64,000 bases of DNA from Candidatus Enterococcus wittei (GTDB lineage Bacteria; Bacillota; Bacilli; Lactobacillales; Enterococcaceae), in contig NZ_NGMO01000001.1 of assembly GCF_002140175.1 (NCBI RefSeq), positions 180,292 through 244,291 of the forward strand, in the 5' to 3' direction. Below the pieces are notes generated by a model that was given only the letters and a program-made list of their open reading frames with translations, was not told where the DNA came from and ran no database searches. Positions 60,151 through 64,000 of this stretch are shown here, one piece after another. Made by a program: the position numbers and the translations under genes. Within the stretch, counting starts at the first letter, position 1, and every line of letters starts with the position of its first letter.

Positions 60151-60198
60151 AGCCGAATCATTCTGGATTAAGAAAAACTAGTTCCAGAATGATTCAGC
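60151..60198 (-). terminator. Terminator of perR
   Basis: Minus strand GAATCATTCTGGA and TCCAGAATGATTC form a 13-bp stem extended by AGC/GCT, followed by CTTTTTTTG. Confidence 0.85.
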
Positions 60199-60288
60199 TT
60201 GTTTATAGACTTGCATTATTTATTTTTAACTACACCTTGAATATACTGATAGTGACAGAAACTTCTCTTAAACACATCAAGAGTTAAA

Positions 60289-60720
60289 TCAATTACTTTC
60301 TTTACAATTCGGACACAATCCATAGAGTTCTAATCGATGTTCGTGGATCTCAAAGTCAGTCAAACGCCCCGCAGCCATTTCGATGTCTTCTAGACCAGGA
60401 TAATGAAAGTCAACGATCTTTCCGCAATTCTCACAGATCACATGATAATGACGTTGTGAACTAAAGTCAAAGCGACTTGAAGCATCTCCATATTTCATCT
60501 CTTGAACAAAACCAATACTGGTAAATAATCTGAGATTGTTATACACGGTCGCAACACTCATATTGGGAAAACGATGTTCTAATGCGCGATAAATTTCATC
60601 AGCGGTTGGATGTGAACGGTTTTCAATCAAATATTCTAATACCGCATAACGTTGAGGTGTAATTCGAATATTTTCTTTTTTTAAACGTTCAATTGCTTCT
60701 TCCACTTTCCTATTTTCCAT
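60289..60720 (-). CDS. perR: Peroxide-responsive repressor PerR (Fur family)
   Basis: PerR represses peroxide-defence genes and is inactivated by metal-catalysed oxidation. ATG 60720 is chosen (AAGGTGG 11 bases upstream), giving 143 residues. Winged helix ([20 protein letters not shown] and [19 protein letters not shown]); regulatory metal ligands in SHPTADEIY and [11 protein letters not shown] (His, Asp, His, His); structural Zn Cys pairs CENC and CPNC. The PerR-type Asp in RFDFSS sets it apart from Fur. No clear PerR box was found next to nox. Confidence 0.94.
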   Translation of the reverse strand: MENRKVEEAIERLKKENIRITPQRYAVLEYLIENRSHPTADEIYRALEHRFPNMSVATVYNNLRLFTSIGFVQEMKYGDASSRFDFSSQRHYHVICENCGKIVDFHYPGLEDIEMAAGRLTDFEIHEHRLELYGLCPNCKESN

Positions 60721-60981
60721 ATAAATAAACCCCACCTTATTCTTCTTGTCTTATCATACTATGTTTATTTTTTAAAATCTACTCAATTAAAAAGAAATCT
60801 GAAAGAATTTTTGAAAGCTCCATTACTATAGAATTAAAAGATTCGTTTTTCTAAAAATAAACAAATATTGTATAAATAGTCAAGTCTTAACCTTAAGTCT
60901 AATAAATTTGCAAAAGCGATCTCCAAATATCCACCTTTGTTCTGTTGATCACTTCCGCTTCCTATCTTTTTTTGGTACAAA

Positions 60982-61019
60982 AAAGCCAACCTCATCTTAC
61001 TATCAAGTGGTTGGCTTTT
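60982..61019 (-). terminator. Terminator of cysK
   Basis: Minus strand AAGCCAACC and GGTTGGCTT pair, then TTTTTTG, about 40 bases after the cysK stop. Confidence 0.85.
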
Positions 61020-61055
61020 CATGTATTTCTTATTTTGATCAATCTACAATTATTT

Positions 61056-61985
61056 TCATTCTGTTTCTTGATATAACGGCGTAGATAAATAACGTTCACC
61101 GTTATCAGGAATGACAGTTAGCACCTTTTTATCAGGGCCTAATTCTTTGGCTAAGCGAATCGCTGCTGCCACGGCGGCTCCACCTGAGATGCCAACGAGG
61201 ATCCCTTCTTCATATCCCATTGCTCTTGCTGTCTGCATGGCTTCATCACTCGTTACAGACAATACTTGATCGTACACTTGAGTATCTAGCGTATCAGGCA
61301 CAAAGCCAGTCCCGATCCCTTGGATTTTATGTGTTCCTGGTTCTTTTCCTTCTAAGACCGCTGATTCAGCGGGCTCGACTCCGACGATTTTGATCCCTGG
61401 ATAAATCCGTTTTAGCTCATGTCCTACACCAGTGATAGTCCCACCTGTGCCGATCCCCGCAACAAATGCATCTAACCCATTGACTCCGAAAGCATCTTTG
61501 ATTTCTGGGCCTGTTGTCTTTTCATGAATCATTGGGTTTGCTGGATTTTCAAATTGCAATGGTAAGAAGTAGCCATTTTCTTCAGCTAAACGTTTGGCTT
61601 CTTTGATTGAACCGCTAATGCCTTCTGTTCCAGGCGTTAAAATCAATTCTGCCCCGTATCCTTTCATCAACAAGCGACGTTCGATACTCATGGTTTCAGG
61701 CATAACGATTTTTACCTTATACCCTTTTGCCACACCAACCATCGCCAGTCCGATCCCTGTATTCCCTGATGTAGGTTCTATAATCGTGTCCCCAGGATTC
61801 AATACCCCATCATGCTCAGCTTTTTCGATCATACTCAGTGCAATGCGATCTTTCACACTACCTCCAGGATTAAAAAATTCTAGTTTCACAAAGACTTCTG
61901 CGGCATCTTGTGGTACTAATTTATTTAATTTAACGATCGGTGTTTTGCCAATCAACTCTGTAATTGAATGATAAATGTGTGTCAT
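61056..61985 (-). CDS. cysK: Cysteine synthase A (O-acetylserine sulfhydrylase)
   Basis: CysK uses PLP to make cysteine from O-acetylserine and sulfide. The 309-residue protein shows the PLP lysine in [19 protein letters not shown] near residue 42, [14 protein letters not shown] near 67-80, and the phosphate loop [12 protein letters not shown] near 175. Length is standard. It is monocistronic with its own terminator; no T-box or S-box is visible upstream. Confidence 0.95.
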   Translation of the reverse strand: MTHIYHSITELIGKTPIVKLNKLVPQDAAEVFVKLEFFNPGGSVKDRIALSMIEKAEHDGVLNPGDTIIEPTSGNTGIGLAMVGVAKGYKVKIVMPETMSIERRLLMKGYGAELILTPGTEGISGSIKEAKRLAEENGYFLPLQFENPANPMIHEKTTGPEIKDAFGVNGLDAFVAGIGTGGTITGVGHELKRIYPGIKIVGVEPAESAVLEGKEPGTHKIQGIGTGFVPDTLDTQVYDQVLSVTSDEAMQTARAMGYEEGILVGISGGAAVAAAIRLAKELGPDKKVLTVIPDNGERYLSTPLYQETE

Positions 61986-62070
61986 TTTTCTTCCCCCTTA
62001 AGATTTAACTCTCTTTAATCTTAATACAAAATCAAGACATCTGCGAATGTTTCGCTTTTAAAAAAGGAAA

Positions 62071-62234
62071 GAGCGTGGAACAAAAGTATTTTTTACTCTT
62101 GTTTCACGCTCTAAATTCGTATAATCGGCGAAATCAGAAGCACTTTCTTCGATAATAAGCCGAAATTCACAAAAATTTGAAAAGTAATTTTCGTGAATCC
62201 CTTCTTATTTCTCGGAGTTTACCGATTCTGTCCC
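62071..62234 (-). repeat. Intergenic palindromic repeat, copy D
   Basis: This is the reverse orientation of copies A-C: GAGCGTG ... CACGCTC stem first, then CTTCTTATTTCTCGGAGTT and a GGGACAGAATCGG end. It lies between cysK and the glucosaminidase gene. Confidence 0.75.
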
Positions 62235-62261
62235 TTTTTATTTTATTATGAATGATATACT

Positions 62262-63134
62262 TTAAACGTTCAATTCCTGACCAACTACTAGAGAATAATT
62301 TGACATGGACATTCCATTTTTAGCCATTAAATCATCAACTGACAACCCAAATTTTTGGGCAATATCCCAAAATGTATCGCCAGAGACGACTGTATAACTT
62401 TGACTGCTAGTAGTCGTAGTGGTAGATGATGAAGTCGTTGTTGTTGTCGTACTACTACTTGTAGTTGTAGTTGTCGTTGACCCAGTTGATGGTGTATCAA
62501 AACGTGTGAGATTATACGTATTGATCAATGTGTTCAATTTTGATCCGTAATTTGGATCAGTTGCGTAGCGCCCAGTTAAGTAAGATGTCGCATCGTAAAA
62601 ACTTGTGGTATTACTTTTCCATACACCCGCATAATGATAATCTCCCGTTGAAAAACTAGTAGATCGCAAAACATTGGCATGATCTTGGAAAGATTCCCAA
62701 TAAGAAGAATACTGACGAAAAGGTTCATTCAGTGTCACCCATTGGCCGTTCAAATATTCTTGGGTATTCATATACACGACTTGTTGACTAGAATGGCCTT
62801 TTACACCGAATAAATTATAATACGGCGCACTAGATAACCCTGAAGTGCCATATGCACTTTCAAGTAATGCTTGAGCGATCATAACAGAAGCATATAAATC
62901 ATTACTTGCGGCTACTTCAGAAGCAGCCCAACCGATTTGGTTGATGAAAGCTTGAGGATCCGCACTTGTTTGTGTTCCTTGTTCATCGGCACGGACTTGT
63001 TGTGGTGCTGCTGTAACCATCATTGGCCCAACTAATAGGCTTGTTCCCACTAAAGGAGCGATGGCTTTCTTGTTGAGAACCATGGTCCGTTTAGGCCTAT
63101 GATGTCGTGCGCTACGGGTTTTCAGCTCTTGCAT
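62262..63134 (-). CDS. Secreted LysM-containing N-acetylglucosaminidase (GH73)
   Basis: An extracellular peptidoglycan hydrolase of 290 residues. A long basic signal region (1-25) leads to a hydrophobic core APLVGTSLLVGPMMVTAAPQ, with likely cleavage after the Ala-rich run. The GH73 domain spans ~60-215, with catalytic Glu in AQALLESAYGTSGLS near 89-103 and YNLFGVKG. A Ser/Thr repeat linker (~218-245) leads to one LysM (SYTVVSGDTFWDIAQKFGLS, ~246-290). Enterococcal autolysins usually carry five or six LysMs, so this is a short, single-LysM form. Confidence 0.9.
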   Translation of the reverse strand: MQELKTRSARHHRPKRTMVLNKKAIAPLVGTSLLVGPMMVTAAPQQVRADEQGTQTSADPQAFINQIGWAASEVAASNDLYASVMIAQALLESAYGTSGLSSAPYYNLFGVKGHSSQQVVYMNTQEYLNGQWVTLNEPFRQYSSYWESFQDHANVLRSTSFSTGDYHYAGVWKSNTTSFYDATSYLTGRYATDPNYGSKLNTLINTYNLTRFDTPSTGSTTTTTTSSSTTTTTTSSSTTTTTSSQSYTVVSGDTFWDIAQKFGLSVDDLMAKNGMSMSNYSLVVGQELNV

Positions 63135-63335
63135 TCGAATTCCTCCTCAGAATAATACACTAAATAAAAAAAAACTTCTTAAATTAAACTTAATCATTTA
63201 AATTATACGTTTAATTTTATATAAACTCAAACTAATACGCAAACTTTTACCTTTTGTAATCTAAGTGTAATAAAAAAGAAACAAAAAGTTACGCAATCCA
63301 TATTTTATAAAATATTCTGACTTTTCATTTCCTTT

Positions 63336-63380
63336 ACAAAAAAACAGAAGATCTAGCAAACCTCTTGCTAAGATCTCCTG
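63336..63380 (-). terminator. Terminator of tkt
   Basis: Minus strand CAGGAGATCTTAGCAA and TTTGCTAGATCTTCTG arms (one mismatch) then TTTTTTTG, about 25 bases after the tkt stop. Confidence 0.85.
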
Positions 63381-63404
63381 CTTTCGCTAAAGATAACAAA
63401 TTGA

Positions 63405-64000
63405 TTATAGTTGGTTATACGTATTCACTACGTTGTCTACAGTAAATCCAAATTCTTCAAGGATTTTAGCTCCTGGAGCAGAGGCACCGAAATGATCAAT
63501 TGTAATTGTTTTTCCTTCTGTTCCTACATAACGTTCCCAGCCAAATGAAGTGGCTGCTTCAATCGCTACACGCTTCTTCACTGCTTTTGGCAATACTGTT
63601 TCTTTATATTCTGCTGATTGATTTTCGAACAAATCAAAACTTGGCATCGATACAACAGACACATCTTTACCATTTTCAGCCAACACTTTTTGTGCTTTGA
63701 CCGCCAAATCAACTTCCGCACCAGTAGCAATCAAAATCCCTTCAGGCTGTTCCCCTTTTGCTGGTGAAAGTACATAGGCACCTTTTGGAACCATAGTATC
63801 AGCCACTTCTTTCGTTGATGGTAGGACTGGTAAGTTTTGACGACTTAATACCAATATCGTCGGTGTTTCTGTCGATTCCATTGCCACTTTCCAAGCTGCA
63901 CGTGTTTCGTTTCCATCAGCTGGACGTATCACATGGATATCAGGCATGCATCTTACAGAAGCTAATTGTTCCACTGGTTCATGAGTCGGACCATCTTCAC
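63405..64000 (-). CDS. tkt: Transketolase, C-terminal part (cut by window edge)
   Basis: The last ~198 residues of transketolase, a thiamine-diphosphate enzyme of the pentose phosphate pathway. The frame is open to the right edge and begins EDGPTHEPVEQLASVRCM, the conserved GEDGPTHEP motif. RPADGNETRAAW and the C-terminal domain (GAYVLSPAKGEQPEGILIAT, RVAIEAATSFGWERYVGTEG) follow. The N-terminal ThDP domain is outside the window. It ends in its own terminator. Confidence 0.95.
   Translation of the reverse strand, partial: EDGPTHEPVEQLASVRCMPDIHVIRPADGNETRAAWKVAMESTETPTILVLSRQNLPVLPSTKEVADTMVPKGAYVLSPAKGEQPEGILIATGAEVDLAVKAQKVLAENGKDVSVVSMPSFDLFENQSAEYKETVLPKAVKKRVAIEAATSFGWERYVGTEGKTITIDHFGASAPGAKILEEFGFTVDNVVNTYNQL

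Noticed and set aside
60130-60154. GGCTCTTTTTTTGTCGAAAC resembling an ISL3 end
   Set aside because: It is the T-run of the perR terminator; the extra Ts break the inverted-repeat match and no IS sequence adjoins it.
60834-61022. 62-codon frame on the minus strand
   Set aside because: It reads through the cysK terminator hairpin and has no start signal.

Overview
The window looks like a chromosomal segment of a low-GC Gram-positive coccus, most likely an Enterococcus. The evidence is a PyrR-controlled pyrimidine operon with an NAD-linked PyrD/PyrK pair, a type-B RNase P RNA, GpsB, RecU next to a class A PBP, an EbsA-like protein beside an RNase H fold protein, a four-electron NADH oxidase of the enterococcal type, and a secreted LysM glucosaminidase. 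The species cannot be fixed from this window. Most genes lie on the minus strand.

Layout. (1) 1-11.7 kb is an accessory island: the 5' part of an IS110-family transposase gene at the left edge, a solo ISL3-type end, a cold-shock gene, a giant 2.5-kaa toxin-like protein with an HExxH motif, a decayed TnpV gene and an ISL3-family IS with a perfect 8-bp target duplication. The inside of that IS is damaged by two junctions identical to the Tn5/Nextera mosaic-end adaptor, so the assembly is not reliable there. (2) 11.7-23.7 kb is the pyrimidine operon pyrR-uraA-pyrB-pyrC-carA-carB-pyrK-pyrD-pyrF-pyrE, read on the minus strand from one promoter and one PyrR attenuator. A palindromic repeat sits between carB and pyrK. 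(3) 23.7-32.5 kb holds rluD, lspA, a HEPN-like/CBS protein, small membrane proteins, an Xre regulator behind a large palindrome, fhs, a second csp, ebsA, an RNase H-like gene, a CDF transporter and a PanT-like ECF S component. (4) 32.6-48.1 kb is housekeeping: alaS with a T-box, a GNAT protein, a DEAD-box helicase, a VanZ-RDD protein, an HD hydrolase, an M32 carboxypeptidase, rlmL, rnpB, gpsB, ypsA, and divergent recU-ponA. (5) 48.2-55.0 kb is a sugar cassette (GH38 mannosidase, fructose-family PTS IIA/IIB/IIC, divergent PRD regulator) placed between ponA and nth-dnaD. (6) 55.3-64 kb has nth, dnaD, a small acidic orphan, nox, perR, cysK, a LysM glucosaminidase and the 3' part of tkt.

How the parts work together. 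The pyr operon makes UMP from bicarbonate, glutamine and aspartate, imports uracil, and is shut down by PyrR when UMP is high. The mannosidase/PTS cassette probably imports and splits an alpha-mannosyl compound under PRD control. PerR and Nox belong to oxygen and peroxide handling. RecU, PonA, GpsB, DnaD and Nth belong to growth, division and DNA maintenance. The giant protein at 1.7-9.3 kb is the least explained and most interesting object. Four copies of a ~170-bp intergenic palindromic repeat occur at 14.9, 36.2, 57.1 and 62.1 kb.
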